Positions 18,477-28,121 of a stretch of 64,000 nucleotides of DNA are shown here, piece after piece (position 1 is the first letter of the stretch; each line of letters opens with the position of its first letter). Position numbers and translations under genes: made by a program. The notes beneath the pieces were generated by a model. The model was not told where the DNA came from, ran no database searches, and worked only from the letters and a program-made list of their open reading frames with translations. Where the stretch lies: assembly GCF_030268685.1 (NCBI RefSeq), contig NZ_BSRQ01000009.1:186001-250000 (forward strand), given 5' to 3'. The DNA is from Microtetraspora sp. NBRC 13810 (GTDB lineage Bacteria > Actinomycetota > Actinomycetes > Streptosporangiales > Streptosporangiaceae).

Positions 18477-18535
18477 CGTACGGCCCTCCTTCGTTCGTCG
18501 GTTCGGCACAAGTCTCGCATCCCCGGGACGCGGTA

Positions 18536-18567
18536 CGGCCCGCGGTCCCCCTCGGGACCACGGGCCG
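18536..18567 (-). terminator. Terminator-like hairpin downstream of the pyrophosphatase gene
   Basis: Arms CGGCCCGCGGTCCC and GGGACCACGGGCCG pair with a single G-T mismatch around a four-base loop, 35 bases past the hppA stop. There is no long T tract, as is common in actinomycetes. Confidence 0.6.
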
Positions 18568-18601
18568 CACCCTGTCACTTTCCGTCATGCTTCTCGGCGG
18601 A

Positions 18602-20932
18602 TCAGCTGCCGACCGGCTCGGGGGCGCGCTTCTCGCTCTCCCCGGACGGCGCGACGCTCGCCGAGCGCCGCTTGGAGACCACGATCACAGCGACCACGAC
18701 GCCCACCGCCAGAATCGTCACGCCGATCCGCACCGGCGCGTTGTCGGCGAACGTGACGACGGCCGGGGCGATCAGCAGCGCCACGAGGTTCATCACCTTG
18801 ATCAGCGGGTTGATCGCGGGACCGGCGGTGTCCTTGAACGGGTCGCCCACGGTGTCGCCGATCACGGTGGCCTCGTGCGCCTCGGAACCCTTGCCGCCGT
18901 GGTGACCGTCCTCCACCAGCTTCTTGGCGTTGTCCCAGGCGCCGCCCGAGTTGGCCAGGAAGACCGCCATGAGCGTGCCCGCCGCGATGGCGCCGGCGAG
19001 GTAGGCGCCCAGCGGGGCGTACCCCAGGGCGAAACCGACCGCGATCGGGGTCATCACCGCGAGCAGGCCGGGCGTGGCCAGCTCGCGCAGCGAGTCACGG
19101 GTGCAGATGTCGACGACCCGGCCGTACTCCGGCAGCTCGGTGCCGTTCATGATGCCCGGACGGTTGCGGAACTGGTCGCGGACCTCGAAGACCACCCGCA
19201 TGGCCGCGCGCCCGACCGCCATGATCGCCAGCCCGGAGAACATGAACACGACCGCGGCGCCGATGATCAGGCCGACCAGCACGTTGGGCGAGTCGACGCC
19301 CAGGCTGAACGTGGCGAACGAGCCCAGCGCCTCCTTCACCCCGGCGGACGCCGCCGCCAGCTCCGTCTCGACCGAGGTGCGGAACGCGCCGAACAGCGCG
19401 GTCGCCGCGAGTACGGCTGTCGCGATGGCGATGCCCTTGGTGATCGCCTTGGTGGTGTTGCCCACCGCGTCGAGCGAGGTGAGCACCTGGGCGCCCTCGC
19501 CCTCGACGTCCCCGGACATCTCGGCGATGCCCTGGGCGTTGTCGGAGACCGGGCCGAAGGTGTCCATGGACACGATCACGCCGACGGTGGTGAGCAGCCC
19601 GGTGCCGGCCAGGGCGACCGCGAACAGCGCGATCGTCACGTTGCCGAAGCCGAGCAGGAACGCGCCGTAGACCGCGCCGCCGATGAGCAGCGCCGAGTAG
19701 ACCGCCGACTCCAGGCCGACGCTGATGCCGGCGAGGATCACGGTGGCCGGACCGGTACGGGAGCTCTCGCCGATCTCCCGCACCGGCCGCCGGTTGGTCT
19801 CGGTGAAGTAGCCGGTGAGGATCTGGATCGCGCTGGCCAGCACCAGGCCGATCAGCACCGCGCCGATCGCGATCAGCCGCGGGTCGGTGGTGAGCGCGGC
19901 GATCTCCGGGCTCACGCCGGTGAGCTGGGAGAAGCTGCTGGGCAGGTAGAGGAAGGCGGCGACGGCGACCAGCACCGCCGAGATGGCCGCCGAGATGAAG
20001 AATCCGCGGTTGATGGCGACCATGCCGTTGCGGTCGCCCTCGCGCGAGGAGGTGACGAAGATCCCGATGATCGCCGTGATCACACCGATCATCGGGACGA
20101 TCAGCGGGAAGACCAGGCCCTCGGTACCGAAGGCCACCTTGCCCAGGATGAGGCTGGCGACCAGCATGACGGCATAGGACTCGAACAGGTCCGCGGCCAT
20201 GCCGGCGCAGTCGCCGACGTTGTCCCCCACGTTGTCGGCGATGGTCGCCGGGTTGCGCGGGTCGTCCTCCGGGATGCCCTGCTCGACCTTGCCGACCAGG
20301 TCGGCGCCCACGTCGGCCGCCTTGGTGAAGATGCCGCCGCCGACTCGCATGAACATCGCGAGCAACGCCGCGCCGAAGCCGAAGCCCTCCAGCACCGCCG
20401 GAGCGTCACCCCGGTAGATGAAGACGACGATGGCCGCGCCGAGCAGGCCGAGCCCGACGGTGAACATGCCGGCCACGCCACCGGTACGGAACGCGATCCG
20501 CATCGCGGCCTTCTCGCCGGCTTCCCGGGCCGCCGCGGCCACGCGGACATTTCCCCGCACCGCCAGCCACATGCCCATGAACCCGGTCAGAGCGGAAAAG
20601 ACCGCCCCGATCACGAAGAAAACCGACCTGCCGATCTGCACGCCGGTCGACGCCGCCGGCAGCAGCAGAAGAAGGAAGGGAATCAGGATGACAAAAAGCG
20701 CGAGCGTCCGGAATTGCCGGGTGAGATACGCCGCGGCTCCTTCTTGTACGGCTCGCGAGATGTTCTGCATGCGCTCGGTGCCTTGACCGGCGCCGAGCAC
20801 CTCGCGCACCAGGCCGCCGGCGACGGCCAGTGCGAGCAACGCCACGGCGGCCACCACGATCACGATCGTGAGATGACCACCACTCAGGTCGACCGTCGCG
20901 GTATCCGCGGCGGCTAGGTAAGGGCCAGACAT
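18602..20932 (-). CDS. hppA: Membrane-bound proton-translocating pyrophosphatase
   Basis: 776 residues with about 16 membrane helices. The pyrophosphate-binding motif DVGADLVGKVEQGIPEDD is followed by NPATIADNVGDNVGD, and a second acidic cluster lies near the C terminus (GDTVGDPFKDTAGP). It hydrolyses PPi and pumps H+. The diagnostic site reads GNTTKA with Lys (not Ala), the K+-independent class. Start ATG at 20932 follows GGAGAACGG. In Streptomyces this gene also lies near bldG, as it does here beyond a 2-kb spacer. Confidence 0.97.
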   Translation of the reverse strand: MSGPYLAAADTATVDLSGGHLTIVIVVAAVALLALAVAGGLVREVLGAGQGTERMQNISRAVQEGAAAYLTRQFRTLALFVILIPFLLLLLPAASTGVQIGRSVFFVIGAVFSALTGFMGMWLAVRGNVRVAAAAREAGEKAAMRIAFRTGGVAGMFTVGLGLLGAAIVVFIYRGDAPAVLEGFGFGAALLAMFMRVGGGIFTKAADVGADLVGKVEQGIPEDDPRNPATIADNVGDNVGDCAGMAADLFESYAVMLVASLILGKVAFGTEGLVFPLIVPMIGVITAIIGIFVTSSREGDRNGMVAINRGFFISAAISAVLVAVAAFLYLPSSFSQLTGVSPEIAALTTDPRLIAIGAVLIGLVLASAIQILTGYFTETNRRPVREIGESSRTGPATVILAGISVGLESAVYSALLIGGAVYGAFLLGFGNVTIALFAVALAGTGLLTTVGVIVSMDTFGPVSDNAQGIAEMSGDVEGEGAQVLTSLDAVGNTTKAITKGIAIATAVLAATALFGAFRTSVETELAAASAGVKEALGSFATFSLGVDSPNVLVGLIIGAAVVFMFSGLAIMAVGRAAMRVVFEVRDQFRNRPGIMNGTELPEYGRVVDICTRDSLRELATPGLLAVMTPIAVGFALGYAPLGAYLAGAIAAGTLMAVFLANSGGAWDNAKKLVEDGHHGGKGSEAHEATVIGDTVGDPFKDTAGPAINPLIKVMNLVALLIAPAVVTFADNAPVRIGVTILAVGVVVAVIVVSKRRSASVAPSGESEKRAPEPVGS

Positions 20933-21631
20933 CCGTTCTCCTCGGCAAGACGGGTACGTCCTGCCCGGACGGCGCTGCGATAATGATCTGGCGGGCGGCG
21001 GCGCACATCCGGGTCGGTTGGCAGTGCCGCTTCCGGTTGAGTCCGCAGACCTCCCGCAGATGGAACGCCTGCGGGACAAACCTTGGCCGGTGCCGGGGAG
21101 TCTACGCAGCGTCGCCGTGGATATGAAGTCTCTTCGGTCAGTGAATTAGCGACTCGTCCTTTATTCACCGGAACTTGACCAGGCCACGAGGTCGGTTTGA
21201 CCGAGGCGACCATCCGAGTCGTCAGTTGTCCGGCACATTTTCTCCAGCCGTTATCCGGATTCCGGGCCAACCTAAAACATCATCATTCGCAGGGGTATCA
21301 CGTAAAACACCACGTGTTGTGACCCCTCCATCGCACCGCAGGTCACACGTGTCGCGACCGTCCACACCCGCGCCCGCCGGTACGCCTCGGGCGTGGGCAA
21401 GGGTGCGTTCAATGCGTCCCGTATGCCCATTCGCCGCGTTGTGCCGACCGCGGCGGCCCGCTCCCCTTCGCCACTTCTCCCGGGCTATTCAGCGCCGATT
21501 AAGGGGCTGAGTTGTCGTGGCTTATGGGACGCGTAGTCGGAATTTGATCGGATGTTTCGGCACCCCACACCTTGCCCCCATCCCATATTCCACCCCCACC
21601 CCAAACCAACCCCCACCCCAAGCCCCACCCG

Positions 21632-21980
21632 CACGAGCCCCACCCAAGACCCACCATCCGGACGAGCCCCACCCCAAGACCCACCATCCGGACGAGCCCC
21701 ACCCCAAGACCCACCATCCGGACGAGCCCCACCCCAAGACCCACCATCCGGACGAGCCCCACCCCAAGACCGTCGGCACGAGACCCCCGGAGCCCCACCG
21801 GAACGAGATGCACCCCAAAACCCACCCGCACGAGACACAGCCCGAGACCACCCGTACGAGACACCCCGAGCCCCACCCGCACGAGATACACCCGAGACCC
21901 ACCTTCCGGACGAGATGCCGCCCCGAGGCCCCCGGCACGAGATACGCCCCAAGACCACCCGCACCCCGCCTCCGCCTTCT
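21632..21980. repeat. 30-bp tandem repeat grading into degenerate copies
   Basis: Three exact 30-bp units starting GACGAGCCCCACCCCAAGAC lie at 21661, 21691 and 21721. A copy with a one-base deletion precedes them and a partial copy follows at 21751. From there to about 21980 related segments (GCACGAGAyrC...) occur at irregular spacing, as an older eroded part of the array. Confidence 0.92.
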
Positions 21981-22619
21981 GAGAACCTCGCCCCCGCCTT
22001 CCAAGACCCCCGGCCCTCGTTTCCCAAAGCGGGACCTACGGTCTCCATCGGCCCCGATCGCCCGGGCACACGGCACCCTCAAGCGGTCCAGCATCAGGCC
22101 GAGCAAACGGCGCACCCGACAACCCGCCTCAGCACCGCCTCCCAGCCCCAGTCCTCAGCCCTCAGCCCTTGCGCGTCCTCACACCAGAGGCGCCACACCT
22201 GTCGCCATGCCAACGCGCACACCACTTCCCGAGACGACAACTTCCCGTGGACGACAACCCGCCCCCCATCGAGTGACCGACGCCCCCGGGCAACTCCCTG
22301 AGAGCGACACCATGGTCACCATTCCCGCCGCTCTCGCCGTTCGCCTGGCTCCGTCCAGACACGGCGCATCCCGCCTCCGGCGGGAATTGCGGCAGACCCA
22401 GCCTCTTGCGGGGAATGGCGGCGGATCCAACTCCTGCGGATCGGATCGTGGGACGCAGCCCTTCGGGGCGCGTCAGCCCGCAACGGAAACCCGTGGTCTC
22501 AACGTCGCGCTAACGGTGGAGAGCCGACGGCGCTCCACCGTTCATAGGCCAGGCCGTGGCAGGTAACCCATTGACATCGACCGCGGGGCGCCCTAAGCGC
22601 CCTCGCATATCCATATGTA

Positions 22620-22846
22620 GGCCCACACGCGCACAAGCGGGCCCACACCCGCATACGAACAGTCCCAACCCCAACATGAGCAGGCTCACGTCCGCACGAG
22701 CAGGCCCACATCCACATGAGCAGACTGGCACCCGCCTACGAGCAGGCTCGCACCCACATGAGCAAGCCCATACCCGCGTACGAACAGGCCTGTACTCACA
22801 TGAGCGGGCCCACACCCGCGTACGCGAACAAGCTCGCACCCGCTCC
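22620..22846. repeat. 20-22 bp degenerate tandem repeat
   Basis: About ten units of the pattern GCAGGCCCACAyCCrCATGA, alternating between 20 and 22 bp (endings CATGA or GTACGA). Each differs by several bases. There are no conserved-repeat/unique-spacer features of a CRISPR array. Confidence 0.85.
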
Positions 22847-22850
22847 GATG

Positions 22851-22960
22851 CTTGAGGAACCCTCCGCTTGAGGAACCCTCCGCTTGAGGAACCCTCCGCT
22901 TGAGGAACCCTCCGCTTGAGGGACCTTTGCTTGAGGAAGCCTTACGCATAGTGAAGCCTT
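22851..22960. repeat. 16-bp tandem repeat
   Basis: Four exact copies of CTTGAGGAACCCTCCG at 22851, 22867, 22883 and 22899, then diverged copies at 22915 and 22930. A related AAGCCTTrCGCATAG doublet follows. The tract ends about 90 bases before the bldG-operon 3' end. Confidence 0.93.
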
Positions 22961-23051
22961 GCGCATAGCGAGGTACCGGTGCGCGCGGCGTGGAACCGGC
23001 GCGCACGGTTAATGCCGTAATGTCGGCGGCCGTGACGACGAGGGTGGCCCG

Positions 23052-23501
23052 CTAGGCGGGTGTCACTCCCTTGGCCGCCGCCGGCCAGCTCATCCGGATG
23101 CGCATGCCCTTGGGACTGGCATAGACCTCGACATCGTCGGCCAGTCCGACGATGACCGCTATGCCGAACCCGGACTCGAACGGATCCGCCATCGCGCCAA
23201 GCGGCTCGCTTGTGATGGTGGGGAGGGTTGTCGTCCCCTCAAGCTCATCGCTGGGTGCGACGTCGGTGACGGTCACCTCGAAGCGCCCGGAGTCATCGCG
23301 CAGCTCGATGCGGACGGGCTCCCCGGGACAATGGAGCCGATGGGCCTCCACCGCCCGGGAACATGCCTCCCCCACCGCGAGCCGTACCTCGTCCAGCAGT
23401 GACTCCTCCACTCCGGTGCGCCGGGCGATCGCGGTGGCGACCAGGCGTGCCGTGCGCACGTGGGCCGGAAGAGCACTGAACGTCAGCTCGACTGTTGCCA
23501 T
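23052..23501 (-). CDS. Anti-sigma factor / serine kinase of the RsbW type (ApgA-like)
   Basis: 149 residues of the HATPase_c_2 family: helix DEVRLAVGEACSRAVEAH carries the N-box variant and ESGFGIAVIVGLADDVEV the G2-like region. Such proteins bind sigma factors and phosphorylate their STAS antagonist. It starts two bases after the bldG stop, the order bldG-apgA known from Streptomyces, so its partner is BldG. The expected N-box Asn is replaced by Ser-Arg, so kinase activity may be weak. The sigma target is not in the window. Confidence 0.88.
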   Translation of the reverse strand: MATVELTFSALPAHVRTARLVATAIARRTGVEESLLDEVRLAVGEACSRAVEAHRLHCPGEPVRIELRDDSGRFEVTVTDVAPSDELEGTTTLPTITSEPLGAMADPFESGFGIAVIVGLADDVEVYASPKGMRIRMSWPAAAKGVTPA

Positions 23502-23503
23502 GA

Positions 23504-23854
23504 CTACTTGTCTCGGCCGTGAGCTTCCTTCGCCTCTTCAACCGAGGCGTAGATCCCGAAGACCTTGGTCAGACCCGTAATCCGGAAGATCTTCAGGATG
23601 CGCTCCTGAGTGCACACGAGCTCCAGGGAGCCGTCGTGCGCCCGCACTCTCTTCAATCCGCCGACCAGCACGCCCAGGCCGGTGGAGTCAAGGAAGTCGA
23701 CCTTCTCCATGTTGACGAGCAAGTGGAAGTTGCCCTTGTTGACCAGGTCTATCAGCAGCTCACGCAGCCTCGGCGCAGTGTAGACGTCGATCTCACCCTC
23801 GACCTCGACGATGGTGAGTGAGTCCTCAGTACGGTGGTCCAACTTCAGATCCAC
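23504..23854 (-). CDS. bldG: Anti-sigma factor antagonist BldG (STAS domain)
   Basis: 116 residues, near-identical in core to Streptomyces Bld[39 protein letters not shown] and [15 protein letters not shown]. The phosphorylated serine is Ser57 in DSTG. BldG controls morphological development and stress responses by partner switching with anti-sigma factors. The GTG start at 23854 sits after GGAGG. It is cotranscribed with the kinase/anti-sigma gene downstream and divergent from the helicase. Confidence 0.95.
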   Translation of the reverse strand: MDLKLDHRTEDSLTIVEVEGEIDVYTAPRLRELLIDLVNKGNFHLLVNMEKVDFLDSTGLGVLVGGLKRVRAHDGSLELVCTQERILKIFRITGLTKVFGIYASVEEAKEAHGRDK

Positions 23855-24012
23855 AGATCCTCCAGCGCCCTGCTTGCGAAAGTACTCTTGTGGGACCGGC
23901 AATCTGGGGGTATGCCACCCCCCAGAACGCAAGACCCCTGACGCGCGGCATTCAACCACGGTCCGACTCTGTGTCTATACGAAATCGCGAGTCCCGGCGA
24001 CTCTGCCCGCAG

Positions 24013-26877
24013 ATGCCAGACTGGAAACCAGTGACTCCCTCCCCATCATCCTCGCACCCCGCAGGCTCGCTCCTCGCCCGTCTGCTGAATGTTCCCGCGC
24101 GACGGGAGCGGGTGACTCATGTGGAGCATGTTCCAGCACGTCAAGCAGGTCAAGCCCAATGGCCCGACTGGGCCCCCGACCTGGTGGTTACGCGTCTGGC
24201 GAACCAGGGCATACAGGGCCTTTGGCCTCATCAGCTGGAAGCCGCCGACCACGCCTACCGTGGCCAAAACGTGATCATCTCCACCGGTACGGCCTCCGGT
24301 AAATCTCTTGCGTACCTGCTCCCGGCGCTCGCCCACATCCTGGACGGCGGCACAATTCTTTACCTGACGCCCACCAAGGCGCTCGCCGCCGACCAGCTCG
24401 AAAGCCTGCGCACGCTGTCCCCGCCCCAGGTCCGCGCGGCCTGCTACGACGGCGACACCCCCTACGAGGAACGCGTCTGGGTACGGCGGCACGCCAACTA
24501 TGTACTGACGAATCCCGACATGGTGCATCGCACGTTGCTGCCCCGCCACGCCCAGTGGTCGTTGTTCTGGCGTCGTCTCCGCATGGTGATCATCGATGAG
24601 TCCCACGGTTACCGAGGAGTCTTCGGCTCGCACGTCGCCCAGATCCTGCGCCGCCTGCGCCGGGTGTCCACCCGCTACGGCGCCAGCCCGGTGTTCATGC
24701 TGGCTTCGGCCACCGCCAGCGAACCCGGCGTCACGGCGACCCGTCTCACCGGCCTCCAGACGGTCGAGGTGGCCACGGACTCGTCGCCCCGGGGCTCCAC
24801 GACGTTCGCCCTCTGGGAGCCGCCTCTGACCGATCTAAGAGGCGAGGGCGGCGCCCCCGTCCGCCGCACGGCCACCGCGGAGGCGTCCGACCTCCTGGCC
24901 GACCTGGTGCTCGACGACATCCGCACCCTCGCCTTCGTCCGATCCCGCCGGGCCGCCGAGACCGTCGCCCTCACCGCCCGCGCCAGACTCCAGGCACTCT
25001 TCCCCGAGCAGAACCCCTTCCCCCTCCCTCACCCCGACCAGGAGGAGATCTCCCACCCCTTCACGGACCCGGAGGAGACCCCCTTCCCCCTCTCGGACCT
25101 GGAAGAACCCTTCCTCCCCTTCTCCCGCCGGGAGGAGACCTCCCTCCGAGACCCAAAGAACACCCCCTCCGATCACCCCGACGACATCCCCACCAGCGCC
25201 GCCGACGACGTCCCCCTCGACCTCCCTGGCAGCGTCCCCACCCATACCTCCGGCGAAGTTCCTCTCGGCCACACCCCCAGCATCCCCACCGACCCCTCAG
25301 GCAACGTCGCCCTCGCCCACGCCGACGACATCCGAGTCAACCCCGCTGACGGCGTCTCTCTCTCCGACCATGTCCCTTCATCCCTTCACTCCGCCGACGC
25401 GCCGCCCCACGCGCGCCAGGACGGCGTGGCCCGGCACGTGTCTCAGCACCCCGAATTCGCCGAACTCGCCGAACTCCCCGGCGCCCCCCGCACACCGTCC
25501 GATGCGCATGCGGACCTCTTCCCGAGCGTCCCGCTGTCCGCGTTGCCCGCCGACCTTCCGGACAGGGTGGCCGCCTACCGGGCGGGTTACCTGGCCGACG
25601 ACCGGCGTGCGCTGGAGAAGGCGCTGCGGGCGGGCGAGATCGTGGGACTCGCGACGACCAACGCGCTCGAACTCGGCGTCGACGTGTCCGGCCTCGACGC
25701 GGTGCTGATCGCGGGATGGCCGGGAACGCGGGCCTCGCTGTGGCAGCAGGCCGGTCGCGCCGGGCGCGACGGCCAGGACGCGCTCGCCGTGCTCATCGCC
25801 AGGGACGACCCGCTGGACACCTACCTCGTCCACCACCCCGACGCGCTCTTCGGCCGCCCTGTCGAGGCGACCGTGCTGGACCCCGACAACCCGTATGTCC
25901 TGGGACCGCACCTGTGCGCGGCCGCCGCCGAGATCCCGCTCACCGCCGACGACCTCCCCCTGTTCGGCCCGTCCACGCAGGAGGTCCTTGACGACCTGGT
26001 GAGCCGGGGGCTGCTTCGGCAGCGGTCGTCGGGATGGTTCTGGACCCGGCGGGAGCGGGCGACCGACCTCGCCGACATCCGTGGCTCGGGAGGCCGCCCC
26101 GTCGAAGTGGTGGAAAGCGCGACCGGCATGCTCCTCGGCACCGTGGACGAGCCGTCGGCGCACGCAACCGTGCACCAGGGAGCCGTCTACCTCCACCAGG
26201 GGGAGACGTACGTCGTGGACGCGCTCAAGCTCGACGAGGGCGTCGCCCTGGTCACCCATGCCCGGCCCGACTACACCACCTTCGCCAGGGACACCACGGA
26301 CATCGCCGTGCTGGACTCCCTTCGCTCGCACGCCCTGGGCCCCGGCGAACTGCACTTCGGCACCGTGGAAGTGACCCGCCAGGTCGTCTCGTATCTCATG
26401 CGCCGCGTCCAGACCGGCGAGATCCTCGGCGAGGAGCCGCTCGACCTGCCGCCCAGGACCCTGCGCACCCGCGCCGTGTGGTGGACGCTGCCGGACTCGG
26501 CCGTCACCCCCCTCGTCGAGGCCGGTTTCCATCTCGGCGGCGCCGCGCACGCCGCCGAGCACGCCTCCATCGGCCTGCTGCCGCTCTTCGCGACGTGCGA
26601 CCGCTGGGACATCGGCGGCGTCTCCACCGAACTCCACCCTGACACTGGCCTGCTCACCGTCTTCGTCTACGACGGCCACGAAGGCGGCGCAGGCATCGCC
26701 GAACGGGGCTACGCCCGCGCCGCCGAGTGGCTCAAGGCGACCCGGGAAGCGATCCAGTCCTGCGAATGCGATCACGGCTGCCCTTCCTGCATCCAGTCCC
26801 CCAAGTGCGGCAACGGCAACGACCCTCTGGACAAGGCCGGCGCCCTCCACCTCCTCGACACCCTTCTGTCCCCCTGA
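24013..26877 (+). CDS. MrfA/YprA-like DEAD/DEAH helicase with DUF1998-type zinc module
   Basis: About 954 residues. RecA1: Q-like WPHQLEAADHAY, Walker A TGTASGKS (91-98), TPTKALAADQ, DESH (near 195) and SATA. RecA2: FVRSRRAAE, TTNALELGVDVSG and QQAGRAGRDGQ (near 578). A C-terminal domain ends in a four-Cys cluster (CECDHGCPSCIQSPKCGNGN, about 917-936), as in mitomycin-repair helicase MrfA. Between motif IV and V there is an extra insert of about 180 residues (331-515) with acidic Pro-rich segments and an octapeptide repeat. M. tuberculosis has Rv3649 in this place. The start is weakly supported: ATG 24013, with GTG 24030 an alternative. Confidence 0.92.
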   Translation: MPDWKPVTPSPSSSHPAGSLLARLLNVPARRERVTHVEHVPARQAGQAQWPDWAPDLVVTRLANQGIQGLWPHQLEAADHAYRGQNVIISTGTASGKSLAYLLPALAHILDGGTILYLTPTKALAADQLESLRTLSPPQVRAACYDGDTPYEERVWVRRHANYVLTNPDMVHRTLLPRHAQWSLFWRRLRMVIIDESHGYRGVFGSHVAQILRRLRRVSTRYGASPVFMLASATASEPGVTATRLTGLQTVEVATDSSPRGSTTFALWEPPLTDLRGEGGAPVRRTATAEASDLLADLVLDDIRTLAFVRSRRAAETVALTARARLQALFPEQNPFPLPHPDQEEISHPFTDPEETPFPLSDLEEPFLPFSRREETSLRDPKNTPSDHPDDIPTSAADDVPLDLPGSVPTHTSGEVPLGHTPSIPTDPSGNVALAHADDIRVNPADGVSLSDHVPSSLHSADAPPHARQDGVARHVSQHPEFAELAELPGAPRTPSDAHADLFPSVPLSALPADLPDRVAAYRAGYLADDRRALEKALRAGEIVGLATTNALELGVDVSGLDAVLIAGWPGTRASLWQQAGRAGRDGQDALAVLIARDDPLDTYLVHHPDALFGRPVEATVLDPDNPYVLGPHLCAAAAEIPLTADDLPLFGPSTQEVLDDLVSRGLLRQRSSGWFWTRRERATDLADIRGSGGRPVEVVESATGMLLGTVDEPSAHATVHQGAVYLHQGETYVVDALKLDEGVALVTHARPDYTTFARDTTDIAVLDSLRSHALGPGELHFGTVEVTRQVVSYLMRRVQTGEILGEEPLDLPPRTLRTRAVWWTLPDSAVTPLVEAGFHLGGAAHAAEHASIGLLPLFATCDRWDIGGVSTELHPDTGLLTVFVYDGHEGGAGIAERGYARAAEWLKATREAIQSCECDHGCPSCIQSPKCGNGNDPLDKAGALHLLDTLLSP
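25180..25371. repeat. 24-bp in-frame repeat: eight octapeptides inside the helicase
   Basis: Eight consecutive 24-bp units encode x-x-(V/I)-(P/x)-x4, such as DDIPTSAA, DDVPLDLP, GSVPTHTS, GEVPLGHT and PSIPTDPS. The period is exact although the DNA has diverged. Confidence 0.85.
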
Positions 26878-26939
26878 TCACCACACCCGAACGGCCGCAG
26901 AGTCCGATGTCACCGCGCCCCCACTGGGGTACCGCCGGT

Positions 26940-27260
26940 CAGTGGTCTCTCCTCTGTGCGCCCTCCGCCCGCTGGCCCTCCACCAGCGGGGCCCTCCGCC
27001 CGCGAGCCCCTCCACCGCGAGCCCTTCACCCGCGGGGCCTTCCACCTGCGGGCTCTCGGTCCGCGGGTTCTCGGTTCGCGGGTTCTCCATCTGCGGGCAT
27101 TTGGTTCGCAGTCACTCTGTCTGCATTCGCTCCGTCTGCAAGGCTTCGTACAGGCACCTCATCTATGGGCTTTCGTCTACAGCTTTCGTCTACGGGCTTT
27201 TCGTCTGAGGGCTTTCGTCTGGGGGCTCCGCATCTACGGGCTCTTCGTTCGCAGGCTCGG
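26940..27260. repeat. 15-bp minisatellite at the 3' end of the TadE-like gene
   Basis: Degenerate 15-bp units read on the plus strand as GCGGGTTCTCGGTTC or TTCGTCTACGGGCTT. They start inside the last codons of the TadE-like gene (minus strand, tail rich in EP-x-D/N pentapeptides) and run about 250 bases past its stop, where the same pentapeptide pattern reappears in another frame. They fill the gap to the helicase stop. Confidence 0.8.
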
Positions 27261-27669
27261 TGATCGGGGATTCCAGGCCGCCAGTTGCCGGAGCGACGGG
27301 ACCGGCCCTGGCCCGGGAGGCGACACGCCGGACACTCGTCCCGGGCAGCGCCAGCGGCACGGACACCTCCACCTCGGCGATGGAGTCCCTGATCGAACAT
27401 CGGTCCAGGACCGCGCCGTTCTCGACGGCGAGCACGGCGGCGGCGCCGCAGGCGTGGTCCGGCCCCTCAAGGGCCAGCCGCGCCGCCTCCAGCGCGCTCA
27501 GATCCGCCGCGCTCTGCGCCCGATGCCGTGCCACCCGTGCCATGCCCACATAGGCGATCACCATCGCCACCGTCGTCAGCAGCGCCATGAAGGCGACGGT
27601 CCAGACAGTCGCCGATCCACGCTCCCCTTCCGCTCTCTCCCGCCGCCCGCCGCTCGTCCACGTGTCCAT
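27190..27669 (-). CDS. Rv3654c-like TadE-type pseudopilin family protein with repeat tail
   Basis: 159 residues. The N terminus GSATVWTVAFMALLTTVAMVI followed by SAADLSALEAA is the type IV pilin-like helix with the secretion/TadE-like DLSALAAA motif of the Rv3654c family. These minor pseudopilin-like proteins belong to the actinobacterial Tad-like cluster. The C-terminal 25 residues are EP/D-rich repeats made by the 15-bp minisatellite. The ATG at 27669 has GGGGG upstream. It is the last gene of the seven-gene Tad-like operon. Confidence 0.85.
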   Translation of the reverse strand: MDTWTSGGRRERAEGERGSATVWTVAFMALLTTVAMVIAYVGMARVARHRAQSAADLSALEAARLALEGPDHACGAAAVLAVENGAVLDRCSIRDSIAEVEVSVPLALPGTSVRRVASRARAGPVAPATGGLESPITEPANEEPVDAEPPDESPQTKSP

Positions 27670-27726
27670 CACTCACCCCCTAAGCGCTCTCTGGCCGGGC
27701 TTTCCGGCTCGTGACGGCCCGCATGG

Positions 27727-28116
27727 TCACCGGCCCACGCCTGGCTCGGTGGACACCGACGCGGCCGATCGGACGGTGACGGTGGGAAGCCTCGCTCCCC
27801 ACGTCGGACGGACTCCGGCGGACACCTCCACCCGGGTGGAGGCGGGTCCCCGCTCGATGGTCACGCGGGCACCCTGCGGGGCGATGCGCGCCACTGCCTG
27901 CCGTACGGCGTCGAGCGGTTCGCCTCGGGATGCGGCCCGTGCGCCGACGCGAGCAGCGTCGGCGCACGCGAGCTGCGCACCCACGGCCGCCAGCGCCCAC
28001 AGCGCGGCGGCCAACACCACCACCAGGACCGGAAGCACCGCGGCCGTCTCCGCCGTGACCGAGCCTCGCTCCCCCAGCCGAGAAGCCGGCGCACGGCTGT
28101 GGAAGGGGTGCGTCAT
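27727..28116 (-). CDS. TadE-like pseudopilin (Rv3655c family)
   Basis: 129 residues. The leader LGERGSVTAETAAVLPVLVVVLAAALWAL has the Gly-Ser-x-x-x-Glu(+5) arrangement typical of TadE pseudopilins, with one membrane helix and a soluble C-terminal part (ARVGARAASRGEP, VEVSAGVRP). It should be processed by the prepilin peptidase of the Tad system, which is not in the window. Gaps of 57 and 5 bases separate it from its neighbours in the operon. Confidence 0.88.
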   Translation of the reverse strand: MTHPFHSRAPASRLGERGSVTAETAAVLPVLVVVLAAALWALAAVGAQLACADAARVGARAASRGEPLDAVRQAVARIAPQGARVTIERGPASTRVEVSAGVRPTWGARLPTVTVRSAASVSTEPGVGR

Positions 28117-28121
28117 CGGGG

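Larger units (their letters stand above)
20933..23051. other. 2.1-kb gene-poor spacer between hppA and the bldG operon
   Basis: I find no convincing gene. Open frames here are by-products of repeats or lack ribosome sites. The first 300 bases are AT-richer and should hold the hppA promoter. The rest is three separate tandem-repeat tracts joined by degenerate GC-rich sequence. Confidence 0.6.

Noticed and set aside
18587-20917. A 776-aa plus-strand frame antisense to the pyrophosphatase
   Set aside because: Shadow frame of a high-GC gene; His/Asp/Arg-rich with no domain, while the minus strand holds clear HppA motifs.
21517-22566. A 349-aa plus-strand open frame across the spacer
   Set aside because: Made of the 30-bp repeat (multiple of three keeps the frame open) and Pro/Thr/Arg-rich sequence; no ribosome site and similar open frames on the other strand.
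22620-22960. CRISPR array
   Set aside because: Repeats are contiguous without unique spacers, copies diverge continuously, and no cas gene is present.
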